DNA from: an uncultured Alistipes sp.
GTDB lineage: Bacteria > Bacteroidota > Bacteroidia > Bacteroidales > Rikenellaceae
Length of the DNA: 64,000 nt
Assembly: GCA_944320685.1 (NCBI GenBank)
Contig: CALUIK010000001.1
Span: forward strand, 124,001 to 188,000
Reading direction: 5' to 3'
The notes beneath the pieces are model-generated. The model was not told the DNA's origin, searched no databases, and saw nothing but the letters and a program-made list of their open reading frames with translations. A program made the translations under genes and the position numbers. This document shows positions 55,311 to 64,000 of this stretch, one piece after another. The stretch's first letter is position 1; each line of letters starts with the position of its first letter.

Positions 55311-56303
55311 ATGGATACATACACTGCCTCGGCATCACGCTACGACACGATGCAATATGCCCGCTGCGGCCGCAGCGGGCTGCTCCTGCCCCGCATATCG
55401 CTCGGCCTGTGGCATAACTTCGGCAGCGTAGACGACTATGCCGTCTACAGCCGCACCGCCTTCACGGCCTTCGACCGCGGCGTCACGCATTTCGACCTCG
55501 CCAACAACTACGGCCCCGTCTACGGCTCGGCCGAGGAGAATTTCGGCCGCATCATGCGCGACGGCCTCGGCCGCTACCGCGACGAGATCATAATCTCCAC
55601 AAAGGCAGGCTACGACATGTGGCCCGGCCCATACGGCAACTGGGGCAGCCGCAAATACCTGCTCGCCTCACTCGACCAGAGCCTCCGCCGCATGGGCATC
55701 GAATACGTCGACATATTCTACTCACACCGTCCCGACCCCGAAACGCCTCTCGAAGAGACCATGGAGGCGCTGTCCGACGCCGTACGCCGCGGCAAGGCCC
55801 TCTATGCCGGCATCTCGAACTACGACGACGAACGCACCCGCCGCGCAGCCGACATACTGCGCCGCAACGGCACTCCCTGTCTGATACATCAGGCGCGCTA
55901 CTCGATGTTCGACCGCTGGACCGAACCCCGACTGCTGCCTGAACTCGACCGTCAAGGTATCGGCATGATAGCCTTCTCGCCGCTGGCGCAAGGGCTGCTG
56001 ACGAACAGGTACCTGCACGGCATACCCCTCTCTTCGCGCGCCGCCCGCCCCACGGGACGCCTTCGCCCCGAGGACATAACGCCCGACAAGCTACGGCGCA
56101 CCGAAGCCCTCGACGCCATCGCCGCCGAGCGCGGGCAATCGCTCGCACAAATGGCGCTGCGGTGGATACTGCGCGACCGCCGTGTCACGAGCGTACTCGT
56201 CGGCGCCAGCTCGGCCGAACAGCTCGTCGACAGCCTCGGCGCCCTCGACGGGCCGGATCTCACGGCTGAAGAGCTTGAGCGCATCGAGCGGATACTCGCA
56301 TAG
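55311..56303 (+). CDS. Aldo/keto reductase (YghZ/glyceraldehyde-3-phosphate reductase type)
   Basis: A 330-residue NADPH-dependent carbonyl reductase. The catalytic tetrad is visible: D62 in FDLANNYG, Y67, K98 in STKAGYD and H139 in FYSHRPD. KAGYDMWPGPYGNWGSRKYL and the MIAFSPLAQGLLT block place it with the YghZ/Gpr (AKR14) group, which reduces L-glyceraldehyde 3-phosphate and methylglyoxal. A frame open upstream of 55311 overlaps the promoter and is not used. Single gene. Confidence 0.92.
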   Translation: MDTYTASASRYDTMQYARCGRSGLLLPRISLGLWHNFGSVDDYAVYSRTAFTAFDRGVTHFDLANNYGPVYGSAEENFGRIMRDGLGRYRDEIIISTKAGYDMWPGPYGNWGSRKYLLASLDQSLRRMGIEYVDIFYSHRPDPETPLEETMEALSDAVRRGKALYAGISNYDDERTRRAADILRRNGTPCLIHQARYSMFDRWTEPRLLPELDRQGIGMIAFSPLAQGLLTNRYLHGIPLSSRAARPTGRLRPEDITPDKLRRTEALDAIAAERGQSLAQMALRWILRDRRVTSVLVGASSAEQLVDSLGALDGPDLTAEELERIERILA

Positions 56304-56336
56304 ATACCGACAACACTTACTATTATAATGCAGAAC

Positions 56337-56372
56337 GCGTGCCGGATCCGGCCCAAAGGCCATCCGGCGCGC
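56337..56372. terminator. Hairpin between convergent aldo/keto reductase and yidC
   Basis: An 11-bp stem with one G-T pair (56337-56347 with 56362-56372) and a 14-base loop. Likely shared terminator; no T run. Confidence 0.45.
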
Positions 56373-56443
56373 ATCCGTCCACAGGCTTCCGCTACCGCAT
56401 CGACTACGGCTCACGGAACGACCGCGCATCTCGATTCTCCTAA

Positions 56444-58360
56444 TTACCTGCGTCCCTTCTGCTGCTGGCGCATCTGCTCCTGCTGCTGACGCATCAGCTC
56501 CTCATAACGGAGCTGGAACTTCGACTTCTTCTTGTTCTTCTGCTTCTCGGCATTGCGGCGGATCATGGCATGTATCTTCTCGTCGTCGACAAAACGGCGT
56601 ATCCCGGTCATGATACCGATGGTTATCAACTGCGACAGCAGATAGTAGTAACACAGGCCCGAAGCGTAACTGTTGAAGAAGAACAACATCATGATGGGCA
56701 TAAGGTAAACCATCATGAAACGCATGCCCGCCATCTGGGGCTGGCTCGATGCGGTCTGCTGGTAACTGAAATATGAGAATCCCACCATCGCCGCGCACAT
56801 CAACAGCGCGAAGAGGCTCACATGGTCACCGTACCACGGAATCGAGAAGGGAAGGTCGATTATGCTGTCGTATGCCGAAAGGTCATCTGACCAGAGGAAC
56901 GACTCGCCGCGCAGCTCGATGCTCGCAGGGAAGAAACGGAACATGGCCCACAGTATCGGCAGCTGGATAAGCAGCGGAATACATCCTCCGAGAGGGTTGA
57001 TACCAGCCTTCTTGTAGAGTTCCATCATAGCCTGCTGCTTCTTCATTGCATCCTCCTGCCGCGGGTACTTCTCATTCAGGGCGTCGACCTCGGGCTTGAT
57101 GACACGCATCTTGGCCGTAGAAAGGTAACTGCGGTACGTGAGCGGGAAGATGAGCAGCTTGACAAGGACGGTAAGGATCAGGATGATTAATCCGAAACTG
57201 CCGATATACTTGCTCAGGAAATCGAACACGGGGATCACGATCCACCGGTTGATCCACCCCACGAGCCAGCCGCCCAGCGGGATCAGACGCTCAAGGGCGA
57301 TCTTGCTGCCCTCTTCGTCGACCACATTAGACAGCACGGCATACTTGTTCGGACCGCAGTATACCGACATGTCGTACTGCGTTGTCTGGGCATCGTACGG
57401 CAGACCGAGACGTGCCGTGAAAGTCTTGACATACCCCGAATCCTCGGGCTCGGTGACATACATCACGTCGGCATAGCTGAAGTTGTCGCGGGCGATGAGC
57501 GCCTCCGAGAAGTAGTGCTGCTTGAACGCCACCCAGTTGACGGCATTCTGCACCGTCTCCTGCTTCTGGCCGTCGCCCGTGCCGAGGCTCTCGATAGACT
57601 CCTCGTCGGGAAAACGGTACGATACCGTCGTATACATATTCTCGTTCTGGTAGCCGCGCTCGTTCTGGTAGGTGCGGGCCGTCCACAACAGGTCCAGCGT
57701 CGACTGGTTGGTCATCAGCTGCGACATGTTCACCAGCTTGATGTCGAAATCCAGCAGGTAATCGCGCGCAGGAGCCTTCTCGTCATACAGCACGTATTCG
57801 TACAAGAGGTACGCCTCGGGCGCCACATCCAGGCGCATCGTCAGTTTCTGGAAACCGTCGCCCTGCGTCACGCCCAGATTCTCGAACACGTATTCCGACG
57901 TATTGACGGGGACGTTGTTCAAGCCGTTGCGCATGTAGAACTCCAATCCCATATGCGACGCCGCAGGCTCATACAGCACCACATTCTCGTTGCGCTCCTT
58001 GCGCGGCGCATACTTGGTGTACTCGGTCAGGGTCACCTTGTGCATCGAGGCTCCCAGCGTCGAGAACTCCACCGCAATGTAGTCGTTCGACATGGTCACC
58101 GTCTGCGCGGCACGGTCGCGCGCCGCGGCCAACGACGCCCCGAAGATCTCCACGTCACGATCCACCGCCGCCATCGTATCGGCCTGCTCCAAAACCGGCT
58201 CCCGCGCTGCTGCAGGTTCGGCGGCTGCGGCTGCGGCCTCCTCCTCGGCTACCTGAGCCAGATATTCCTGATATTTTGCCTGTTGTCTGGAGCTGTATAC
58301 CACATATCCCACGAAAATCAGGGACATGAGCAACACTCCCACGATAGTTTTCTTATCCAT
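56444..58360 (-). CDS. yidC: Membrane protein insertase YidC
   Basis: A 638-residue inner-membrane insertase, alone or with SecYEG. One N-terminal anchor (TIVGVLLMSLIFVGYVVYSS) is followed by an Ala/Glu-rich linker, a large periplasmic beta domain (about 85-355), and the C-terminal insertase core. The core holds LIILILTVLVKLLIFPLTYRSY, the hydrophilic groove and the KYPRQEDAMKKQQAMMELYKKAGINPLGGC hairpin. It ends with a basic, Gln-rich tail (RQQQEQMRQQQKGRR) that probably contacts ribosomes. Gram-negative length and layout are normal. Confidence 0.96.
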   Translation of the reverse strand: MDKKTIVGVLLMSLIFVGYVVYSSRQQAKYQEYLAQVAEEEAAAAAAEPAAAREPVLEQADTMAAVDRDVEIFGASLAAARDRAAQTVTMSNDYIAVEFSTLGASMHKVTLTEYTKYAPRKERNENVVLYEPAASHMGLEFYMRNGLNNVPVNTSEYVFENLGVTQGDGFQKLTMRLDVAPEAYLLYEYVLYDEKAPARDYLLDFDIKLVNMSQLMTNQSTLDLLWTARTYQNERGYQNENMYTTVSYRFPDEESIESLGTGDGQKQETVQNAVNWVAFKQHYFSEALIARDNFSYADVMYVTEPEDSGYVKTFTARLGLPYDAQTTQYDMSVYCGPNKYAVLSNVVDEEGSKIALERLIPLGGWLVGWINRWIVIPVFDFLSKYIGSFGLIILILTVLVKLLIFPLTYRSYLSTAKMRVIKPEVDALNEKYPRQEDAMKKQQAMMELYKKAGINPLGGCIPLLIQLPILWAMFRFFPASIELRGESFLWSDDLSAYDSIIDLPFSIPWYGDHVSLFALLMCAAMVGFSYFSYQQTASSQPQMAGMRFMMVYLMPIMMLFFFNSYASGLCYYYLLSQLITIGIMTGIRRFVDDEKIHAMIRRNAEKQKNKKKSKFQLRYEELMRQQQEQMRQQQKGRR

Positions 58361-58515
58361 CTGTCGTTTTTATTCGATTTTAGACCGGCGGCACGGCCGC
58401 CGTCAAGTTACATTCGGGACCCGCGTCGCACACGATCTTCCGCAAAGGCCGATTCCGCCGGCATAAGCCCGTGCGTCCTGTACAGCCCGCACGCATGACC
58501 GCCGCGGGTACGCTG

Positions 58516-60162
58516 CTAATTCTCGGTTACGGTCTCCTCCAATCCGTTGGCCTCTGCGTAATCCATCGCCGCACGCACGAAAGAGACGAACAGCGGTGCC
58601 GGCGTAGCCACCGTGCTCTTGTATTCCGGGTGGAACTGAGTGCCTACGAACCACGGGTGATCCTTGAGTTCGATCACCTCCACCAGACCGGTCTCGGGAT
58701 TTGTGCCTGCGGCGATCATGCCAGCCGCCTCGAACTGCGGCAGGTAGGCGCCGTTGAACTCGTAACGGTGGCGGTGACGCTCCACGATAAGGTCCTTGCC
58801 GTATGCCTCACGGACGCGCGTGCCGGCCTTCAGCAGGCAAGGATAACCGCCCAGACGCATCGTGCCTCCCTTGGCCGTAATGCCCTTCTGCTCCTCCATG
58901 AGATCGATGACGGGGTTTTTCGTCTGCTCCATCTCGCTCGAATGGGCGTCATGCAGCCCCAACACATTGCGCGCGAACTCGATAACGGCACTCTGCATGC
59001 CGAGGCATATGCCAAAGAAGGGAACCTTGTTCTCGCGGGCATAACGCACGGCCTCGATCTTGCCCTCGATGCCGCGGTTGCCGAATCCCGGGGCCACAAC
59101 AACGCCCGCCATGCGGCCCAGCGTATCCGCCACATTCTCGCGTGTGATCTTCTCCGAGTTGACATATGTGAGCTTCACCTTGCAGTCGTTAGCCGCACCG
59201 GCATGTATGAACGACTCGCATATCGACTTGTAGGCGTCGGGCAGTTCGGTATATTTGCCCACCAGCGCAACCTCGACCTTGTATTTCGGGTGCTTGACCC
59301 TGTCCACGAAGTCACGCCACGAATCCAAGTTGGGTTCCTCGTGGCTCTCGACGCCGAGTTTCGAGAGCAGCACCTCGTCCAGATGCTGTGCATGCATCCG
59401 CAGCGGCACCTCGTATATAGTCGGCACATCGATCGACTCCACGACGGCATCCGGCGTAACATTGCAGAACAACGCCACCTTGCGGCGCACCTCGTCCGAA
59501 AGCGGGTGTTCCGTACGCAGCACCAGCACGTCGGGTTGCAGGCCCGACGACTGCAGCTCCTTGACCGAATGCTGCGTCGGCTTGGTCTTAAGCTCGCCCG
59601 AGGCGGCCATATATGGGATGAGCGTAAGGTGTATGAGCACCGAATTGCGGTACCCGAGCTGGTTGCGCAACTGACGCACCGACTCGATGAAAGGCAGCGA
59701 CTCGATGTCCCCGACCGTACCACCGATCTCGGTGATTATGACGTCGTACTTCTTCGTAGTGCCGAGAAGCTGTATGCGGCGCTTGATCTCGTCGGTGATA
59801 TGCGGTATCACCTGAACCGTCTTGCCGAGAAACTCGCCGCGGCGTTCCTTCTCGATGACGCTCTTATAGATCTTGCCCGTAGTGACGTTGTTGTTGCGGG
59901 TTGTGGTTATCGAGGTGAAACGCTCGTAGTGTCCCAGATCGAGGTCGGTCTCCGTACCGTCCTCGGTAACATAGCACTCGCCGTGCTCATATGGATTCAG
60001 CGTACCCGGGTCGACATTGATGTAGGGGTCGAGTTTCTGGATCGTGACCGAATAACCGCGGGCCTGAAGCAACCGCGCCACCGACGCCGAGATGATACCC
60101 TTGCCCAGCGAAGATGCGACACCTCCCGTAACGAAGATGTACTTTGGCTTGTCTAATTTCAT
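58516..60162 (-). CDS. pyrG: CTP synthase
   Basis: A 548-residue enzyme that makes CTP from UTP, ATP and glutamine. The N-terminal synthetase domain starts KYIFVTGGVASSLGKG and includes DPYINVDPGTLNPYEHGE. The C-terminal class I glutamine amidotransferase has its nucleophile cysteine in FGICLGMQ and its His-Glu pair in GTQFHPEYKS. Length is normal. It lies upstream of yidC on the same strand (155-base gap without a gene). Confidence 0.97.
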   Translation of the reverse strand: MKLDKPKYIFVTGGVASSLGKGIISASVARLLQARGYSVTIQKLDPYINVDPGTLNPYEHGECYVTEDGTETDLDLGHYERFTSITTTRNNNVTTGKIYKSVIEKERRGEFLGKTVQVIPHITDEIKRRIQLLGTTKKYDVIITEIGGTVGDIESLPFIESVRQLRNQLGYRNSVLIHLTLIPYMAASGELKTKPTQHSVKELQSSGLQPDVLVLRTEHPLSDEVRRKVALFCNVTPDAVVESIDVPTIYEVPLRMHAQHLDEVLLSKLGVESHEEPNLDSWRDFVDRVKHPKYKVEVALVGKYTELPDAYKSICESFIHAGAANDCKVKLTYVNSEKITRENVADTLGRMAGVVVAPGFGNRGIEGKIEAVRYARENKVPFFGICLGMQSAVIEFARNVLGLHDAHSSEMEQTKNPVIDLMEEQKGITAKGGTMRLGGYPCLLKAGTRVREAYGKDLIVERHRHRYEFNGAYLPQFEAAGMIAAGTNPETGLVEVIELKDHPWFVGTQFHPEYKSTVATPAPLFVSFVRAAMDYAEANGLEETVTEN

Positions 60163-60218
60163 CAGAGTTCCTAATTTTTATCTTACATTCTACAATTCAA
60201 ATCCATATTCACCGCGCG

Positions 60219-60244
60219 GTCGGGCCCGCCACGGCGGACCCGAC
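60219..60244 (-). terminator. Hairpin after the DUF349 gene
   Basis: A 12-bp stem with one C-A mismatch (60219-60230 with 60233-60244) and a tight loop, between the end of the DUF349 gene and the start of pyrG. No long T run. Confidence 0.45.
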
Positions 60245-60269
60245 CATACGCTGTGCGTTTTCGTCACGG

Positions 60270-62399
60270 CTACTCCTTCGTCTCCCCCTTCGCCTCCTCC
60301 TCGGCGCTGCGGCTGTCGATCATGCGGACCCTCTCGATCATGTCCTGCAACTGCCGCTTCGAGGCGGCGATCTTTTCTCGGATATCGGCCACCACGGCCT
60401 CGGCGTTCTTCGACTTCGAGAAGAAGCCGATATTGTTCTCCAGAAGGGCTATGTCCTGCTCCAGCTGCCGCACCTTGTTGTAAAGGCGCTCGCGTTCACT
60501 GCGCAGGCGTTTGTCCGCGGGCGACTTGATCGACTGCAGGCGGTCGCGGAACCGCAGCATCGAACGGTCGCGCTCCGAACCGCGCAGGTCGTCGAACATG
60601 GCGTCCACAACCTCCTTGTAGCTCTTCTGCACGGCATCCTTCTGTTTGATGGGGACAAAGCCAATCTCGCTCCAGCGGCGCTGGAATTCCTTTATCACAT
60701 CGTAACCGCCCGCCTTGACGTCGGCAGCACGCATCTCCTCGATAAGAGCCAGTTTGCGTTTGAGGTTCTCCTCATGCTCCCCCTCCACCTGCGAGAAGTG
60801 CTGCGACTTGCGTTCGAAGAAACGGTCGCACGCCGCGCGGAAACGCCTCCATATCTGGTCCGAATAACGGCGCGGAACGGGACCGATCTTATTCCACTTG
60901 CCCTGCAGTGCTATAAGCTCCTCGGTAGCCTGCTTCCACTCACCGCTCTCCTGGAGCGCCTCGGCCGCTTCGCATATCTCGGTCTTGAGCTGCAGGTTGT
61001 GTTCCATATCGGTCTTCACGCCGGCATAGAATTCGCGCTTGGCCTCGAAGAACTTGTCGCACGCGGCGCGGAAACGCTCGTATATGCGCGTGTTGTCCTT
61101 CTTGGGCGCGAAGCCTATCGTCCTCCATATCTTCTGTATCTCAAGCAGACGCTCGCTTGCCTTGTTCCACTCCTTTCGTGTCGAATAGGGCTGCTCGGCC
61201 AGCGCCTCGGTCTTCTCGCACAACTCGCTCTTGAGTTCCAGATTCTTTATCTGCTCCTGCTTGATGCGCTCGAAGTACTCCTGATGCTGCTTGTTTATGC
61301 GCGTGGACGCCGCCTTGAACCGCTCCCACAGCGCCTCCTTGTATTCGTTGGCCACGGGTCCCGTCTCGCGCCACTCGTCGTGCAGTTTCTGCAGTTTGTG
61401 GAATGCCTCCACGACCGACGGCTCGGTAATCAACGCCTCGGCCTGCTCGCAAAGCTGCACCTTCTGCTCGTAGTTCTTCTTCAGGTCCAGATCGCGCAGC
61501 TCCTTGTTTATCTTGATGAAGTTGTAGAAGTTCTCGACATGCAGGTTATACGTCTCCCACAGGTCTTTCACGTTCTGCTGCGGCACGACCCCTATCTCTT
61601 TCCAGCGCTGCTGCAGCTCGCGGAACTTGGCGAAGGTGTGGTTGAGCGTCTCGTCCGAATTGACCAGCTCCTTCAACTCCTCGATTATGGCCAGCTTGGC
61701 CTTGAGATTCTCCTCCTTTATGCTGTCGATGTTGGCCATATACTCGTCGCGGCGTCGGCGGTACTCCTTGAAGAGATCCTTCAACCGCACCTCCAGCGCA
61801 TCCACCGCAGGCACGAACTCCTCGCCCTCGGCCGCCTGCGCCTCGAACGCCTTGCGCGCGGCCTCGACCTCGGCGCGGTGCAGCTTGTAGAATGCCACCT
61901 TCACGGCCTCCACGCTCTTGCGGAGCGTCTGCACGGATTCGGTCTCCAGCATATGGGCGAACATCTCGACAAGTTCCTCCTTGCTCTTGCCGCCGAAATC
62001 GTCCTCGGGCGCCTCCCCCTCGGCGGTCTCCGTGACCTCCTCCTCGGATGTCTCCGGCTCCTCAGCGGGATCCGCAGATTCCCGTTCCGCATCCTGCGCC
62101 TGCTCGGTTGCGGGCTCACCTCCCTCGGCGACGGCATCGGCCCCGGGCGCAGGTTCCGGCTCCGAAGCGGGCACTTCGGCGGCGCACTCCGTCTCCACAC
62201 TTCCCACGGCCTGCTCCGTAGCAGCGTCGGGCACAATCTCCGCGGCAGGCGCCTCGCTCGACGCGGCCGTTTCCGGCGTCACTTTCTCCTCGACATCATT
62301 CTGCGTACCGCCGATCTCCTCGGCTGCAGTGTTTCGCGTATCTTCAGCCTCGCTGAGCGATTCCATGCGAATCTCACGGTTGGAATTTTCAATAGCCAT
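60270..62399 (-). CDS. DUF349-repeat coiled-coil protein
   Basis: A 709-residue cytoplasmic protein. Residues 1-130 are very acidic and Ala/Glu/Pro-rich, likely disordered. From about 135 to the end it is helical with five or more DUF349 units, each with a pattern like LQQRWKEIGVVPQQNVKDLWETYN, recurring at LQKLHDEWRETGPV, LLEIQKIWRTIGFAP, LIALQGKWNKIGPVP and FQRRWSEIGFVP. A final coiled coil (LYNKVRQLEQDIALLENNIGFF) ends it. The family is widespread in Bacteroidota; its function is poorly known. It may have its own promoter at 62458-62465. Confidence 0.85.
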   Translation of the reverse strand: MAIENSNREIRMESLSEAEDTRNTAAEEIGGTQNDVEEKVTPETAASSEAPAAEIVPDAATEQAVGSVETECAAEVPASEPEPAPGADAVAEGGEPATEQAQDAERESADPAEEPETSEEEVTETAEGEAPEDDFGGKSKEELVEMFAHMLETESVQTLRKSVEAVKVAFYKLHRAEVEAARKAFEAQAAEGEEFVPAVDALEVRLKDLFKEYRRRRDEYMANIDSIKEENLKAKLAIIEELKELVNSDETLNHTFAKFRELQQRWKEIGVVPQQNVKDLWETYNLHVENFYNFIKINKELRDLDLKKNYEQKVQLCEQAEALITEPSVVEAFHKLQKLHDEWRETGPVANEYKEALWERFKAASTRINKQHQEYFERIKQEQIKNLELKSELCEKTEALAEQPYSTRKEWNKASERLLEIQKIWRTIGFAPKKDNTRIYERFRAACDKFFEAKREFYAGVKTDMEHNLQLKTEICEAAEALQESGEWKQATEELIALQGKWNKIGPVPRRYSDQIWRRFRAACDRFFERKSQHFSQVEGEHEENLKRKLALIEEMRAADVKAGGYDVIKEFQRRWSEIGFVPIKQKDAVQKSYKEVVDAMFDDLRGSERDRSMLRFRDRLQSIKSPADKRLRSERERLYNKVRQLEQDIALLENNIGFFSKSKNAEAVVADIREKIAASKRQLQDMIERVRMIDSRSAEEEAKGETKE

Positions 62400-62457
62400 C
62401 GCTTCTCAATTTAAGGATTACCGCGCACATGCACTCCGCGCGCAGTACAGAATCGCG

Positions 62458-62465
62458 CAAATATA
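62458..62465 (-). promoter_or_regulatory. Promoter -7 box of the DUF349 gene
   Basis: Minus-strand TATATTTG about 60 bases upstream of the ATG; no matching -33 box is clear. Confidence 0.5.
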
Positions 62466-62509
62466 CACAAATTATCCGATCGTCCGCCGCTTTTTCGGAC
62501 GGAAATTCA

Positions 62510-62517
62510 TATATTTG
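62510..62517 (+). promoter_or_regulatory. Promoter -7 box of the response regulator
   Basis: TATATTTG, predicted start near 62524, 12 bases before the ATG at 62536. The -33 region has no clear TTTG. Confidence 0.55.
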
Positions 62518-62535
62518 TAGAAAATTCGATCCGCT

Positions 62536-63198
62536 ATGGGATACCGCATACTGCTCATCGACGACGAAACCGACATCCTCGAATTCGTGAAATACAACCT
62601 CGAACGCGACGGATACGAAGTCTACACGGCGCAGAACGGGGCCGAAGGGCTCGATACCGCCCTCAAGATCAAGCCGCATCTGATCCTGCTCGATATGCTC
62701 ATGCCCGTACTCGACGGCATAGACACCTGCCGCGCCATACGCAGCGCCCCGTCGCTCAAGAACGTGATGGTGGTATTCCTCTCGGCCGTCGGCAGCGAGG
62801 AGACACAACTGCAGAGCTACGGCGTCGGCGCCGACGACTTCATCAACAAACCCATCAAGATGAACATACTGCGCAGCCGTGTACAGGCCATCCTAAAGCG
62901 CATCCCGCCTACCGAGTCGTCGGCGCCGATCGTCATCGACAAGGAACACTATATCGTACGCAAGGGCGACCAGACACTCGTACTGCCGCGCAAGGAGTTC
63001 GCACTGCTCGAACTGCTGCACTCGCAACCCGGCAAACTATTCACCCGCGAGGAGATATACTCGAAAGTGTGGGGCGACAAAGTGGTCGTGGGCGACCGCA
63101 CTATCGACGTACACATACGCAAACTGCGCCAGAAGATCGGCGAGCAGCACATAGTCACGGTCAAGGGCGTGGGATACAAATTCGAACCCGCCGAATGA
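62536..63198 (+). CDS. OmpR/PhoB-family response regulator
   Basis: A 220-residue transcription factor. The receiver domain (1-120) has the acidic pocket DD at 9-10, phospho-acceptor D53 in LLDMLMP, and the conserved lysine in INKPIKM. The C-terminal winged helix (about 128-218) contains LPRKEFALLELLHSQPGKLFTREEIYSKVWG and TIDVHIRKLRQKIGE. No histidine kinase lies beside it in the window; proB follows after 59 bases and DUF349 is divergent, so its partner is elsewhere. Confidence 0.93.
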   Translation: MGYRILLIDDETDILEFVKYNLERDGYEVYTAQNGAEGLDTALKIKPHLILLDMLMPVLDGIDTCRAIRSAPSLKNVMVVFLSAVGSEETQLQSYGVGADDFINKPIKMNILRSRVQAILKRIPPTESSAPIVIDKEHYIVRKGDQTLVLPRKEFALLELLHSQPGKLFTREEIYSKVWGDKVVVGDRTIDVHIRKLRQKIGEQHIVTVKGVGYKFEPAE

Positions 63199-63257
63199 CA
63201 TCTTCCGGCGCGATGTCCCGAATGGCGGCCGCGCCGACCTCCATCACACGACACACC

Positions 63258-64000
63258 ATGCAGAAAAGACCGCGTTACAGACGCATCGTAGTAAAGATCG
63301 GCAGCAACGTGCTCACGCGCGCCAACGGCACGCCCGATATCACGCGCATATCATCCCTTGTCGACCAGATAGCCTCGCTCCACGCCGCAGGCGCCGAAGT
63401 GATAATGGTTTCGTCGGGGGCAGTGGCATCGGGCCGCGGCCTGCTGCGCGGCATAGGCCGCAAGCTGGACGAGGTATCCGCCCGTCAGATATATTCGGCC
63501 GTAGGGCAGGTACGGCTCATAGACCGCTACTACGACCTTTTCGGCGAGTACGGCATCGTCTGCGGCCAGATCCTAACCACCAAGGAGAGCCTCTCCACAC
63601 GCCGCGACTACCTCAACCAGCGCAACTGCATGGAGACGATGCTCTCGTGCGGCGTCATCCCCATCGTCAACGAGAACGACGCTATCTCGGTCACCGAGCT
63701 CATGTTCACCGACAACGACGAACTGTCGGGTCTCGTTGCCGCCATGATGGACGCCGACCTGCTCATCATCCTGAGCAACATCGACGGCATCTACGACGGT
63801 CCGCCATCCGACCCCGCCTCACGCATCATACGTCGCGTGGAGCCCCGCACCGACCTCACGCGCTACATCGACGCGACCCGCTCGTCGGCAGGGCGCGGCG
63901 GCATGGTGACCAAGCACCGCGTAGCGTCACGCACCGCAGCAGAAGGCATCGAGACAGTCATTGCCAACGGCCGCCGCGACGGCATCATCACCGCCATAGC
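63258..64000 (+). CDS. proB: Glutamate 5-kinase, 5' part (cut by window end)
   Basis: The first 247 codons of the enzyme that phosphorylates glutamate in proline synthesis; the frame is open to the end of the window. Visible amino-acid-kinase motifs are RRIVVKIGSNVL, MVSSGAVASGR, the glutamate-site segment VIPIVNENDAISV, TDNDELSGLVAAM and the nucleotide-loop region GRGGMVTKHRVA. ATG 63258 gives the expected N-terminus. Whether a PUA domain or proA follows cannot be seen. Confidence 0.93.
   Translation, partial: MQKRPRYRRIVVKIGSNVLTRANGTPDITRISSLVDQIASLHAAGAEVIMVSSGAVASGRGLLRGIGRKLDEVSARQIYSAVGQVRLIDRYYDLFGEYGIVCGQILTTKESLSTRRDYLNQRNCMETMLSCGVIPIVNENDAISVTELMFTDNDELSGLVAAMMDADLLIILSNIDGIYDGPPSDPASRIIRRVEPRTDLTRYIDATRSSAGRGGMVTKHRVASRTAAEGIETVIANGRRDGIITAI

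Noticed and set aside
60144-62414. A 756-codon plus-strand open frame rich in Leu, Val and Arg
   Set aside because: Exact antisense of the DUF349 gene, whose repeats are unmistakable; the Leu-rich look comes from complementing Glu/Lys codons.

Overview
The window is a high-GC piece of a Bacteroidota chromosome, most likely Bacteroidales and Alistipes/Rikenellaceae-like. Evidence for the phylum: a SusC/SusD pair; at least seven promoters of the form TTTG (or TTG), 19-20 bp, TAnnTTTG; almost no Shine-Dalgarno sequences; lipoproteins with short lipoboxes; and an NrfH/ResB/CcsA-type cytochrome set. The genus is inferred from GC content and gene content only. Genes lie on both strands in compact operons. 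I see no phage, transposase, CRISPR array or replication origin.

Layout. 1-5.5 kb: the 3' end of infB, a CoA-transferase, an RluA-type pseudouridine synthase and a thioredoxin-fold lipoprotein. 5.6-13.0 kb: a thiamine operon under a TPP riboswitch (thiS, thiE, thiG, thiC, a HEAT-like unknown, thiH, a thiF-like gene, a TenI-ThiD fusion). 13.1-18.7 kb: tRNA-Ala(GGC), an MmcQ/YjbR protein, a small lipoprotein, a lipid-kinase family protein, pepD, phoH and an outer-membrane barrel. 18.75-27.4 kb: a gene-free stretch, then SusC, SusD, a DUF1735-type lipoprotein and a membrane-tethered AraC regulator containing a G9 tract. 27.7-32.0 kb: der, a GH43 enzyme and a clan GH-D-like lipoprotein.

32.0-40.1 kb is the most unusual region. 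Six minus-strand genes behind one good promoter encode a tetraheme NrfH-type cytochrome fused to a formylglycine-generating-enzyme-like (SUMF) domain, an exported Gfo/Idh/MocA oxidoreductase, a WbuC-like cupin, an exported TIM-barrel sugar isomerase/epimerase, and the cytochrome c maturation pair ResB/CcsA. A second, cytoplasmic Gfo/Idh/MocA gene lies just upstream under its own promoter. No NrfA is present. I infer a periplasmic sugar (or sugar-like) redox system wired to the quinone pool; the sequence shows the parts, not the reaction.

40.4-47.0 kb: a TetR-led RND efflux operon (TetR, TolC, adaptor, RND pump, PII-like small protein). 47.5-50.2 kb: a serine-type sulfatase and its radical-SAM maturase. 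50.3-55.1 kb: two paralogous M28 peptidase lipoproteins flanking a four-gene ABC-exporter/GntR operon. 55.3-64 kb: an aldo/keto reductase, yidC, pyrG, a DUF349 protein, an OmpR-type response regulator and the start of proB.
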